Source: Diplolepis rosae
Taxonomy: Eukaryota; Arthropoda; Insecta; Hymenoptera; Diplolepididae
Reading direction: 5' to 3'
Length of the DNA stretch: 64,000 nucleotides
NCBI GenBank assembly: GCA_030998225.1
Contig: JAPYXD010000753.1
Span: 1,612,001-1,676,000, forward strand
In this document: positions 11,485 through 21,164 of the stretch, one piece after another
Numbering within the stretch: position 1 is the first letter of the stretch
Layout of the letters: every line of letters starts with the position of its first letter
Notes under the pieces: generated by a model
Seen by the model: only the letters and a program-made list of their open reading frames with translations
Databases searched by the model: none
Told to the model about the DNA's origin: nothing
Program-made: the position numbers and the translations under genes

Positions 11485-12400
11485 GGACTCCATACTGGGA
11501 CAGTACTATACCAGTACCGCGCCAACGCTCGGCGCGGTACTAATGATCAGTACTGGCATTGCTCCTCATTTACAACTGTCGCGGTACCATGCCGTTCGTA
11601 AGATCCGACATTTCCGGCTGGGTACACTCGTTTACTTAAATCAGAATAATAATATCAAGTCGAAACTAAGGAACGTCTTAAAGACGTTGGTTTTAAAACG
11701 CAAAATAGCTCAAGATGAACTTTGTATATTTCCAATATTTTGATAATAAATAAATTTAATTCTTAAATTACACTCTTTAAATCCGAATTAGTCAAAACTG
11801 ACTAATTGTTAGTTAAATTTAAGTAATTTTTAGTAGAAAACGTTACAGAAACATTAGTAAAAATAAAATTACTATAATTAATTAGTCAAATATATTAAAC
11901 TATTAATTATTGTGAGATAAATCAATTTATCTATATCTGTACTGGGGCAGTACTGAACCAGTACCGCGCCAACGCTCGGCATAAATCCTTGAGCCGGTTT
12001 CTAGCCAGCATTTGGACACCATACAGGGGCAGTACTGAACCAGTACCGCGCCAAAGCTCGGCATAAATCCCTAAGTCGGCTTCTAGCCAGCATTTGACTC
12101 CATACTGGGGCAGTACTACACCAGTACCACGCCAACGCTCGGCATAAATCCCTAAGTCGGCTTCTAGCCAGCATTTGACTCCATACTGGGGCAGTACTAC
12201 ACCAGTACCACGCCAACGCTCGGCATGAATCCCTAAGTCGGCTTCTAGCCAGCATTTGGACTCCATACTGGGGCAGTACTGAACCAGTACCGCCCCAACG
12301 CTCGGCGCGGTACCAATCATCAGTACTGGCATTGTTCCTTATTTACAACTGGCGCGGTACAATGCCGTTCGTAAGATCCGGCATAAGTCCGACTTTTCCG
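11485..12400. repeat. 81-bp tandem array flanked by direct copies
   Basis: Five units of about 81 bp (near 11,941, 12,023, 12,104, 12,185 and 12,267) carry GGGGCAGTACTG..CCAGTAC, GCGCCAACGCTCGGCAT and TTCTAGCCAGCATTTG. A ~125-bp sequence at about 11,499-11,625 (GCTCGGCGCGGTACTAATGA, then ATGCCGTTCGTAAGATCCG) recurs at about 12,266-12,390, so an AT-rich insert (11,630-11,930) and the array lie between two direct copies. A 133-codon minus-strand frame across it is a repeat artefact. Confidence 0.8.
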
Positions 12401-12540
12401 CCTGGGAGGCTGGGACAAATGACAACCCTCACTGCTAGATCAAGCCCAGGTTTTGTGAAGCATTTTATGCCATGACATAGTTTGGCAGACCTGGGCCTAG
12501 CCTGGGCCACATCTAAATTTCTGCACGGGAACTTTAGAAA
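12400..12540. repeat. CCCGTGCAGAAATT-terminal fragment
   Basis: GCCTGGGCCTAGCCTGGGCC-like sequence ends at AAATTTCTGCACGGG near 12,531, the reverse complement of the CCCGTGCAGAAATT terminal word seen at other places in the window. Confidence 0.5.
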
Positions 12541-12950
12541 TTTTTGAGATATTAAAATAATTTCAGCGCAACGTTACAGGTTTAGAATATTACAAATTGT
12601 AATTGTATAAATCTTTTGGGAGAAATCTTGAAATTTAGAGAATGAAAAATTACCTAGAATCTGTAAAATAGGAATTAAAATTTTTCAAAGAGAGAAAGAA
12701 TGGTTAAATATTTGAATAAATTCATTTTTATCATTAAAATATTTCTAGATAAATTTTATAGTTTATCAACAAAATGAGAGTCTAATTTTTCAAAGATTAA
12801 AATTGGTAAATTGCCATTTTCGTTTTTTGATTATGTGTGGAATTCAAGTCGACAATGAGATTCTCATTTCTTACTTTTTCCAGCTTCTAAAAATGTATTT
12901 AAGAGATTTGGCATCTACGAAAATAGCGCGTTGTAAGCTAAAAATATTTG
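12541..12950. other. AT-rich, no feature seen
   Basis: Only AT-rich sequence without a recognisable gene or repeat. Confidence 0.35.
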
Positions 12951-12955
12951 AACGT

Positions 12956-13181
12956 CGCGCTTCGCGCTCGGTCTTATATTCTTCGCATACATATAAGTTT
13001 ATTTCTTGTAATTTGATACTGAAGCTTAAGTCAGTTTTATAATATTGTAGATGCGAATTACATTTTCTAAAAGTTACTAAATGTGTTATTGATTTCAAAT
13101 GATGAAGGAAATTAAATTTACTTAAGGCTCCATCAGTCTTGAGGAACACATTCTCATCATTACACTCGCGCTTCGCGCTCG
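12956..13181. repeat. paired CGCGCTTCGCGCTCG motifs
   Basis: The 15-nt word CGCGCTTCGCGCTCG occurs exactly at 12,956-12,970 and 13,167-13,181, 211 bp apart, in otherwise AT-rich sequence. It is nearly self-complementary around TTCG. The intervening sequence shows no coding support. Confidence 0.55.
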
Positions 13182-13239
13182 AGTTTCTGTATACATTTCT
13201 GTAACTTTCGAATAGATTACATGTTTAAAAAAATGTATC

Positions 13240-13690
13240 TTCTTCCAAATATCTCAAAAAGGAGAAAAATTCGTAGACTGTTTTTAAGCAAACGATTTTT
13301 TATTTTAGTGCTTATTTTGTATCTCACATATTTTGGTTAAAAAATGGAATTTTTTATTTTCAATATTTAAAACCAAAACATAAAATATATATCTTGTCAA
13401 GAAATGTCCTAATTAAAGTTTTTAGACTTAATTTAAACAAATAATTTTTCATCTTAACGGTTTTTTGGTAGGTCACATATTTTGTTTACAGAACGAAATT
13501 TTTGAATTTTAATCGTATTTTTTGAAATTAAAATGAAAAATATACGTTTTATCAAAAACTATGTCATACAAAATTTGTAGACCTTATTGAAACGAAAACT
13601 TTTTCAAACTTATGTTTTTTCGTATTTCACATATTATTGTTAAAAAATTGAATTTTGGATTTTCAATAGTATTTTTTTAAATTAAAAAGG
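13240..13690. repeat. degenerate tandem repeat, ~150 bp
   Basis: Phrases such as TTTTTTATTTT..TATTTTGTATCTCACATATTTTGGTTAAAAAATGGAATTTT recur in three weakly matching copies. AT-rich and non-coding. Confidence 0.45.
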
Positions 13691-13722
13691 TCGATCGAAT
13701 ATCTGATAAATAGAATATTCTG

Positions 13723-13967
13723 TACTCTCTAAATCTGAATCAGTTAAATTTTCACTGATTCATCAGTCAAAATATTTTTCACTGTTAAATCAGTTAATTT
13801 TGACTGATTCATCAATGGAAAAATATTTTTCACTGTCAAATCAGTCAATTTTCACTGAAATAATCAGTGAAATTTGACTGATTTACAGTAACCTCTTTTT
13901 AGCTATTTGAATCAGTCAAATTTCACTGATAATCAGTAGATTTTGACTGATTCAAATTTGAAGAGTA
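13723..13967. mobile_element. TA-flanked CTCTCTAAATC MITE, copy 1
   Basis: Left end TA+CTCTCTAAATCTGAATCAG at 13,723 and an inverse right end finishing GAAGAG+TA at 13,967. The interior is a chain of TTTCACTGATT and AATCAGTGAAA words, with CAGTAACCTCTTTTTAGCTA, a family marker, near the right. There is no coding capacity. TA flanks and short TIRs fit a Tc1/mariner-type MITE. Confidence 0.8.
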
Positions 13968-14480
13968 GAAAATTTATAGGATGGAAAATTAAAAAATCAT
14001 CGTCCAGTGCTTTAGATATGAAAAACCTCAATTTATTATCCTCAAGAATCTCCAAAGTTCATATTATAAATTCTTTTGACAATTTTATAAAATTATCTTT
14101 GATAATTTTAATTTTTAAAAATTTTTAAATTTTAAATTATTTTTGAAGTCCCTGAATTTTCCAAAATCCACAGGCCTTTATTATTCTGAATTCCGTATTA
14201 AAAAGTGGATGATTTAGCATAAATGGTAAATATACAGAAATAGAAAATCAAAAAAATTTAAAATGTTTTAACTGGAAATTTTGGGCGAATTTCAACAGAT
14301 TTTAAAAAGAAGCAACAGCGTTAATTTTTTAATTTCCTAATCGTAATAAACTATACTGATACATGCAAAAACAGAATTACTTTCAATAATCAATTGTTTA
14401 TTAAAAAAGTAAGAACATTTGATGCATTTTTTTAACAAACAAACAGAATATCTGCACAAAGTAATGTTCCTACATAGATA
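13968..14480. other. AT-rich, no feature seen
   Basis: No supported gene or repeat. The 61-codon frame at 13,943-14,128 begins inside the MITE and is not credible. Confidence 0.35.
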
Positions 14481-14640
14481 GGGCCTGACTAGAACTGCCT
14501 AGAAAAACATTAGAAGTTTTCAAAATTCTTTAAATTTTCTTAATAAAAAATGCCTAGTCCTGTCTAAAAATGAACTCACTTGGCCTCACTAAAAGTACGG
14601 CTCTATTCGGGCGCTGGCCGGGCTTGGGTATAATCACCAA
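14481..14640. repeat. GC-richer GGCCTGACTAG fragment
   Basis: It contains TAGGGCCTGACTAGAACTGCC, GCCTAGTCCTGTCTA and GGGCGCTGGCCGGGCTTGGG. It resembles the interiors of the CCCGTG-terminal repeats and is an old fragment. Confidence 0.35.
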
Positions 14641-14984
14641 CTTTTTCGTTTTAAGATACTTATTTTTTATGAAATTCAAATTATAAAAACTAATCTCAAA
14701 AGTAATTATGTCTGGCGCCAGCGTCTAGCTATTATCTTGGCAAAGATGCGTGTGTTTTATACGTGTAGTATCGTGTACTTACTTTTTATGCAGAGTGAAT
14801 GTTATGCAATGCAAGAAAAGGACAATGCATACTCAGACACAGCATTGGTATGTTCATTGATATTGTGAACCAGTTATCTTACATCGGTGCATTCTATCAA
14901 TAACATATGTACATAAGTGTGAGGTTTTTACGACTTACTATACTCCATTGATAAGATTATAAAGTGTCAATTACTATTTTTACA

Positions 14985-15075
14985 TTCTCATCATATGAGA
15001 AGGTGAAAAATGACTCCTAAAATTTTCATTAAATCTTGACAGGTTGAGAACCCCTGAGTGAGAAAAAATGGTTTT
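14985..15075. repeat. TTCTCATCATATGAG repeat piece
   Basis: CATTCTCATCATATGAGAAGG followed by TTTTCATTAAATCTTGACAGGTTGAGA is echoed at 19,622-19,710 (GATTCTCATCATATGAGGAAG, then TTTTCATCAAATCTTTACG). Both lie directly in front of the ~160-bp degenerate repeats, so the two loci share an older repeat unit. Confidence 0.5.
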
Positions 15076-15106
15076 TAGGAACAAAATTGTTTATTTCAAA
15101 GAGATC

Positions 15107-15382
15107 TACTCTCTAAATCTGAATCAGTCAAATTTTTACTGATTGAATTAGTGATTTGACTTTTCACTGATTCACCAGTTAAAAAATATATTTCACTGTT
15201 AAATCAGTTGATTATCAATAATCGAATCAGTGGAAAAAATATTTTTACTGTTAAATCAGTTAATTTTCACTAAAGCAATCAGTGGAATTTGACTGATTTA
15301 CAGTAACCTCTTTTTAGCTATTTGAACCAGTCAAATTTCACTGATAATCAGTAGATTTTGACTGATTCATATTTAGAGAGTA
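15107..15382. mobile_element. TA-flanked CTCTCTAAATC MITE, copy 2
   Basis: A well-preserved copy: TA+CTCTCTAAATCTGAATCAG at the left and ATTTAGAGAG+TA at the right. It carries the AGTAACCTCTTTTTAGCTA marker and dense TCACTGA/TCAGTGA words. It interrupts a degenerate repeat (TTTCAAAGAGATCTAC..AAATTTGATACTGAC) that resumes on the other side. Confidence 0.85.
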
Positions 15383-16260
15383 CAAATTTGATACTGACTA
15401 TTTCTCCATAAAAGTTATATCTTTTGTTTATTAATGAAAAATTTTATTTAAAAAAACAAACTTTTGGTTTCTATAAAACTATACGAGATAAGAAAAAAAT
15501 ATTGAGAAAATTGTTCATTTAAAGAAGATATACAAATTTACTTGGACCCTTTTTTAATCGGACACATAGTTTCCGTTTTCATTATAAAAAATCTTATAAA
15601 AAATGAAAAATTCCTTTTTTGTACCAAATCTATGCGAGTTACGAAAAAAATGCTTGGGGAAAATATTGTTTTTTAAAAAATATCTATAAATTTCCTGTCA
15701 AGTATTTTTTTAAAAGAATATATCTTTTCTTTTATTCATCAAAAACTTTTTCTGAAAATCAAAAATTTAATGTTCTTGCCTAAATATACGCGATACTGTA
15801 AAATATTAACAGAGGAAATTGTTTATTTCAAAACGATCTACAACTTTGGTTCCGACCATTGTTTCACAAGAGTAAAATCTTTCAAATTTAATGAATTTGA
15901 ATAATTTTATTCGTCAAAAACAATTTTATAAAAATAACAAATTCTGTTCCCCCGACAAAATATACGATACGGAAAAAATGTTAAGAAAAAAAATTATTTA
16001 TTTGAAGAAGATCTACAAATTTGGTACTGAACATTTTTCCATAGAAATTATATCTTTTGTTTAATAATAAAAAATATGATTAAAATAATAAACTATCAAA
16101 GCAAAATTACGCATAATACGAAAAAAATATTAAGGATCCACAAATTTGCTTCAGGGAATTTTTTAACAAAAACAAATAATTTTGGTTTTAGATAAGGACA
16201 ATTTTATTAAAAATAAACGATTCCGTTCCTCAGAAAAATTAAATACTATATTATAATTTT
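15383..16260. repeat. degenerate ~160-bp tandem repeats
   Basis: Copies carry AAGATCTACAAATTTG, then TATCTTTTGTTTATTAATGAAAAA, then CCGACAAAATATACGAGATACG. About five weakly matching copies are seen. The same family continues at 19,750-20,390. Confidence 0.6.
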
Positions 16261-16379
16261 TAGCTGTAAAATTGCCTCCCCCTCCCCCCTTGTTCTTATT
16301 TGTCAGAGACAAATATCACTAATGAAAGCATCGCCTGCAGCCAAAATGTCGTATTTCAATTAATGAATTACTAGACTTA

Positions 16380-17270
16380 TTGAGCCCGAATAGTATTTGC
16401 CACGCCTGAGCCTGGGCAGGGACCCATAATTAAATATCACGAAAATGGCGTCGCATGAACTTTCCAGGATAGCCGTGTCAAGCTCAGGCCTACTCTGAAA
16501 TTTCATAGAAAGCTAAAATCTGGCTGGGCCGGTAGTCGTGACCCTATCTTGGCCCTGTCTAGGAAGATTCATACAAGTCCCGATTATATATATTATTTTT
16601 TAATCCAGATTGGTAATATATTAGATTTCCAATATGTGTAATTTTTTAGTAATGCTGGGTTTATTTTCTACACCGTTAAAATTATTAGTTAATTATAATA
16701 ATAAAGAATTATCTTTCTTGCTGTTGATAAGGAAAAAGAATGTTCTATTATTATCATTGCAGTAAATGTCGCTGGCAGAGTTTCTTTGAGTTGAATTCCG
16801 TAAAGTGTCTGGAATTATCGCGCGATAACCGTTTCCGCTCATTTTTGATAAAGAAAAATGTTCAATTGGGCATTTGTTTTTACAGTATAGTACGATGAGA
16901 ATATTGTTATAAGATTATCGTAAGGAGAGCTTATCTGTTTACGTTATAAATATGAACTCAAGAAATGGTATGAATGTAAGTAATAATAAAAATAAGATTA
17001 TGGCATATTGCCCAGATGAGACCAAGACCTGGCAAGCCCCGAATTTATATGAAATGATTACTTGGGCCTGGCCCTGGCATAATTGCTATTTCCCATGCAG
17101 AAGTTTTGTCATGGCCCCGGCAAGGGCCATTCTGATGATTTCTGCACGGGACTATTGCAACTCTTTCTTTGAGTATTTAATCTATTTAACGAGGGCTAAG
17201 TCTGGTTCGGCGTTTTATTCCAGTTAAGGGCCAGGTCAGAATATTTCTGCACAAGGGATTTTAAATTTTG
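16380..17270. repeat. cluster of CCCGTG-terminal, GGCCTGG-rich fragments
   Basis: There are GGCCTGGCC-type words at 16,400-16,570 and 17,010-17,160, and CTGCACGGG or CTGCACAAGGG ends near 17,150 and 17,250. A 14-nt perfect palindrome TTATCGCGCGATAA sits at 16,815-16,828. A 91-codon frame at 16,952-17,227 has no support. Confidence 0.45.
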
Positions 17271-17324
17271 GATAATCACAGTATTTAAAGGCTAGAAACT
17301 AAAAATAGTATTAGCGTGATGAAA

Positions 17325-18905
17325 ACCGTGTAGGAATCCCCTGAACTTGTCCTAGTTCAAAATGAAACACTGCGCCTGATCTGGGCCCGGTTTCGGTGGT
17401 TCAAAATCCTGTAGAGGGTGTTTCAATTGTTCCCACGCTAGTCCTGACCAATAATAGGAGTTGTGTTTCACTTTCCTGTCTAGAAAAATCTTCTGGCGCT
17501 GGTCAGGATCCAGACTAGACCATCTGGACTCAGATCTGGCGCAGACTAGACGTTCTAGCTAGCGGCTAGCCAGAAATGTAGCACTTTCTTAAAGTCTTTG
17601 GCTAGACAATTTAGAGACATGCAAGCCAGCGTCTATTCAGACACTAGTTAGACTCTAGACTGCATCTTGTTAGCAACTAATTAGCCAAGGTGAATAAAAG
17701 AATTTTTCAAATCAAAATAGGTTATTCCAGCAATCCCTAGCATTTTTTTCAAATGGTTAAATATATAAATAACATATTATAGTGGACAAAGAATGATATT
17801 GGTACTACACTCAAGTCGGACAATAGGGACAATTCTGTGTGTTGCGTCCTTAAACTCAGGTAATCCTAAAATTAAAATAATCAGGACCGTAAGAACCGTG
17901 TAGGAATCCCCTGAACTTGTCCTAGTTCAAAATGAAACACTGCGCCTGATCTGGGCCCGTTTCGGGTGGTTCAAAATCCTGTAGAGGGTGTTTCAATTGT
18001 TTCCACGCTAGTCCTGACCTAGAACAGGCGATGTGTTTCACTTTCCTGTCTAGAAAAATCTTTTGGCGTTGGTCAGGATCCAGACTAGACCATCTGGACT
18101 CAGATCTGGCGCAGACTAGACGTTCTAGCTAGCGGCTAGCCAGAAATTTAGCACTTTCTTAAAGTTTTTGGCTAGACAATCTAGAGACATGCAAGCCAGC
18201 GTCTATTCAGACGCTAGTTGGACTCTAGACTGCATCTTGTTAGCAACTAATTAGCCAAGGTGAATAACAGAATTTTCTAAATCAAAATAGGTTATTCTAG
18301 CAATCCCTAGCATTTTTTCAAATGGTTAAATATATAAATAATATATTATAGTGGGCAAAGAATGATATTAGTACTACACTCAAGTCGGATAATAGGGATA
18401 ATTCCGTGTGTTGTGTCCTTAAACTCAGGTAATCCTAAAATTAAAATAATCAGCACCGTAAGAACCGTGTAGGAATCCCCTGAATTTGTCATAGTTCAAA
18501 ATGAAGTATTGCGCCTGATCTGGGCCCGGTTTGTGTGGTTCAAAATCCTGTAGAGTGTGTTTCAATTGTTCTCACGCTAGTCCTGGCCTAGAACAGGAGT
18601 TGTGTTTCACTTTCCTGTCTACAAAAATCTTCTGGCGTTGGTCAGGATCCAGACTAGACCATCTGGACTCAGATCTGGCGCAGACTAGACATTCTAGCTA
18701 GCGGCTAGCCAGAAATGTAGCACTTTCATAAAGTTTTTGGCTAGACAATCTAGAGACATGCAAGCCAGCGTCTATTCAGACGCTAGTTAGACTCTAGACT
18801 GCATCTTGTACACTACACTGAAGTCGGATAATAGGGACAGTTCTGTGTGTTGCGTCCTTAAACTCAGGTAATCCTCAAATTAAAATAATCAAGACCGCAT
18901 GAACT
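17325..18905. repeat. ~570-bp tandem triplicate
   Basis: Units start at ACCGTGTAGGAATCCCCTGA (17,325, 17,895 and 18,464; periods 570 and 569). Each unit has TAGACTCTAGACTGC, GCTAGCGGCTAGCCAGA and CAGACTAGACCATCTGGA words. The third unit lacks about 140 bp after GCATCTTGT (about 18,808) and then resumes. CTAGAC/GTCTAG motifs dominate. Confidence 0.9.
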
Positions 18906-19750
18906 ATTTCAGTCATGAGAGCATCTAGAGGATCCACAAACTTTATAATACTTTTATAACCCCCTTTAATTTCTTTGAAAATTTCATAATTTTCTCTACT
19001 AATTCTAAAAAGCTCCTTAACCCAGTTCCCTTATTATCGGACTTGAGTGTATTTTGCAAATTTAGTATCAGGTAGTAACTGTAGTAGTAAATGTATAGTA
19101 GATTAGTAGTATTATATCACTATGATAATTTGTTACATGACTTTTGACTTTTCACTTCGAATAGAAACATTTTCATCACATTTTCCTGTTTATCAACATC
19201 TACTTGCATTCTTAACTAATGACGGTTGTTTTAGTGAGCAATTGTTTGCATTGTCTGAAAACGAGATTCCAAGGAGGCAGCATGTCTGCATCCCAAACAG
19301 CCGCACCAAAAACTCATTGACTGCACCGAACGTTACTCCCACATCACTGACTATATATCTCTTGAGGAGACTTGAAGGATATATTTACACTCGCAGACAT
19401 TTTCTATGATTCTGTCCCATGTCGATAACCTGAGAATAGAACATTCTTATCACGTGCGAATACTGGCTTTCGGAGTATCATTATTTCCAGCGAGATCTTT
19501 CATCCAAGGCTGGAACAAAGAAATAATGATCCGAATTCTAATTCTGAATTACTACGTACATGGAACAAATAAATCTTGTGTGTTTGGATAGAATTTTTAC
19601 TGTAATTATGCCGAGGTATTAGATTCTCATCATATGAGGAAGTTTTGTTTTATGTGGAAAATCACTTTTGACATTTTCATCAAATCTTTACGTTTCGAGA
19701 CCATTTGAGGGCCCGAAACGAGAGGACGAGTGAAGTTAACTAGCCATTTT
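18906..19750. other. mostly unassigned; short open frames only
   Basis: Includes the second TTCTCATCATATGAG piece (19,622). A plus-strand frame ending at TGA near 19,360 (phrase HPKQPHQKLIDCTERYSH) looks protein-like but is only about 38 codons and has no identified family or splice context. Confidence 0.3.
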
Positions 19751-20400
19751 GGACCAATGGCTCTAGTTTTATCCATAAAAAACTTTTTTCTAAATGTGAA
19801 AAATTCAATTTTCCTGACAAAATATACGAGATATAGAAAAAATGTTGAGGAAGAAAATTGATTATTTTAAAGAGATCTACAAATTTGATATTAACTATTT
19901 CTTCATGGTGGTTGTATATCTTTTGTTTATTTATGAAAAATGTTATTAAAAATAAAAACTTTTGGTTTCCAAAAAAACTATAGGAGATACAAAAATACAA
20001 AAAAATGTACAAATTTTTTTCAGAGTTTTTTTAATCGGACACGTAGGTTTTTTTTAAGTAAAAAAACGTTTTATAAAATGAAAAATTCTATTTTACAACA
20101 AATCTATGTAAGATACGAAAAAAATGTTGAGAAAGAAAATTGTTCGTTTCGTAAAGATCTACAAATTAGCTTTTTGCTATTTTTTCATAAAATAAGTTAT
20201 ATCTTTTTATTCATTCATCAAAAACGCCTTTATAAAAATCAAAAATTCAATTTTCCCGCCAAAATATAAGAGATACGAAAAAAGTGTAAGGATACAAAAT
20301 TGTTTATTTTAAAAAGATCTACAACTTTGGTCCTGAACATGTTTTCGTAGGAGTTATATCTTTTGTTTATTAATGAAAAAATATTTTTTAGAGATTATTT
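19750..20400. repeat. degenerate ~160-bp tandem repeats, second block
   Basis: Same family as 15,383-16,260: AGATCTACAAATT, TATATCTTTTGTTTATT, AAAATATACGAGATA-like words in about four copies. Frames here are artefacts. Confidence 0.6.
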
Positions 20401-21164
20401 GAGATTTTTGTTAGGAATACTTATTTTCCCCAAATAATTTGAGAAATTTTTTATAAACGTATAGTAATTTATTAAAAGAAGGCTAAGGATGCCTTGAATT
20501 TTATGGAATTGAAAAATAACAGTAATTTCGATAAAATTTTGGTAACTTTTGGTGACTTTGGAAAAAAACCACAAAATTGGTGGGTTTAAAAGAACTTTAC
20601 CCCACAAATATTGAGGGCATTTTTGTATGCTTCGCTTCAACCATTTTGGAGAAAATAAGCCAAGAAATCCCTTACAGTGTAAATTGATTAAAAAAAATTT
20701 GATTGATTAAAATATAATTGTTGGTTAAATCTACTAAATTATTTGACCTAAAAAAAAATTTGTTTGAATCATCCAAAGATTGAGTGAAATTTAGAAAATT
20801 TTTGGATGTCAGAGTATTAATGAATTTATTTTGTTTTTCCAATAAAATTTTTGTTAAATCAATCAAATTATTTTTTGAGCTTAAAGTCTGACAAATTAAA
20901 AAAATGAACTTTTCTGAGAATTAAATAAATTAAAAGATATCAATGAAAAATATTAAATAAAAAAATAAAAGAGTTTTCTTCAATTCAACTGAGTGTTAAT
21001 TGTTTGAGATAAATTATTGCTGCAGCCTACCAATCACTACCATTCAATCAGCCAAATTTTACTTGCATCCAATAAAGTTTTAATTGACTTTATAATAATT
21101 TATTTATTTTGTTAATCCAACCAAATTTTTGTTGAATCACCCAAAATTTTTGCCGAGCTTACAC
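20401..21164. other. AT-rich, decayed ATTTGTTTGAATCAACC-like repeats
   Basis: Weak copies of a CAACCAAATTTTTGTTGAATC-type sequence are seen (20,690-20,880 and 21,110-21,160). No gene. Confidence 0.35.

Noticed and set aside
11931..12332. 133-codon minus-strand frame
   Set aside because: It spans the 81-bp tandem repeats (27 codons per unit).
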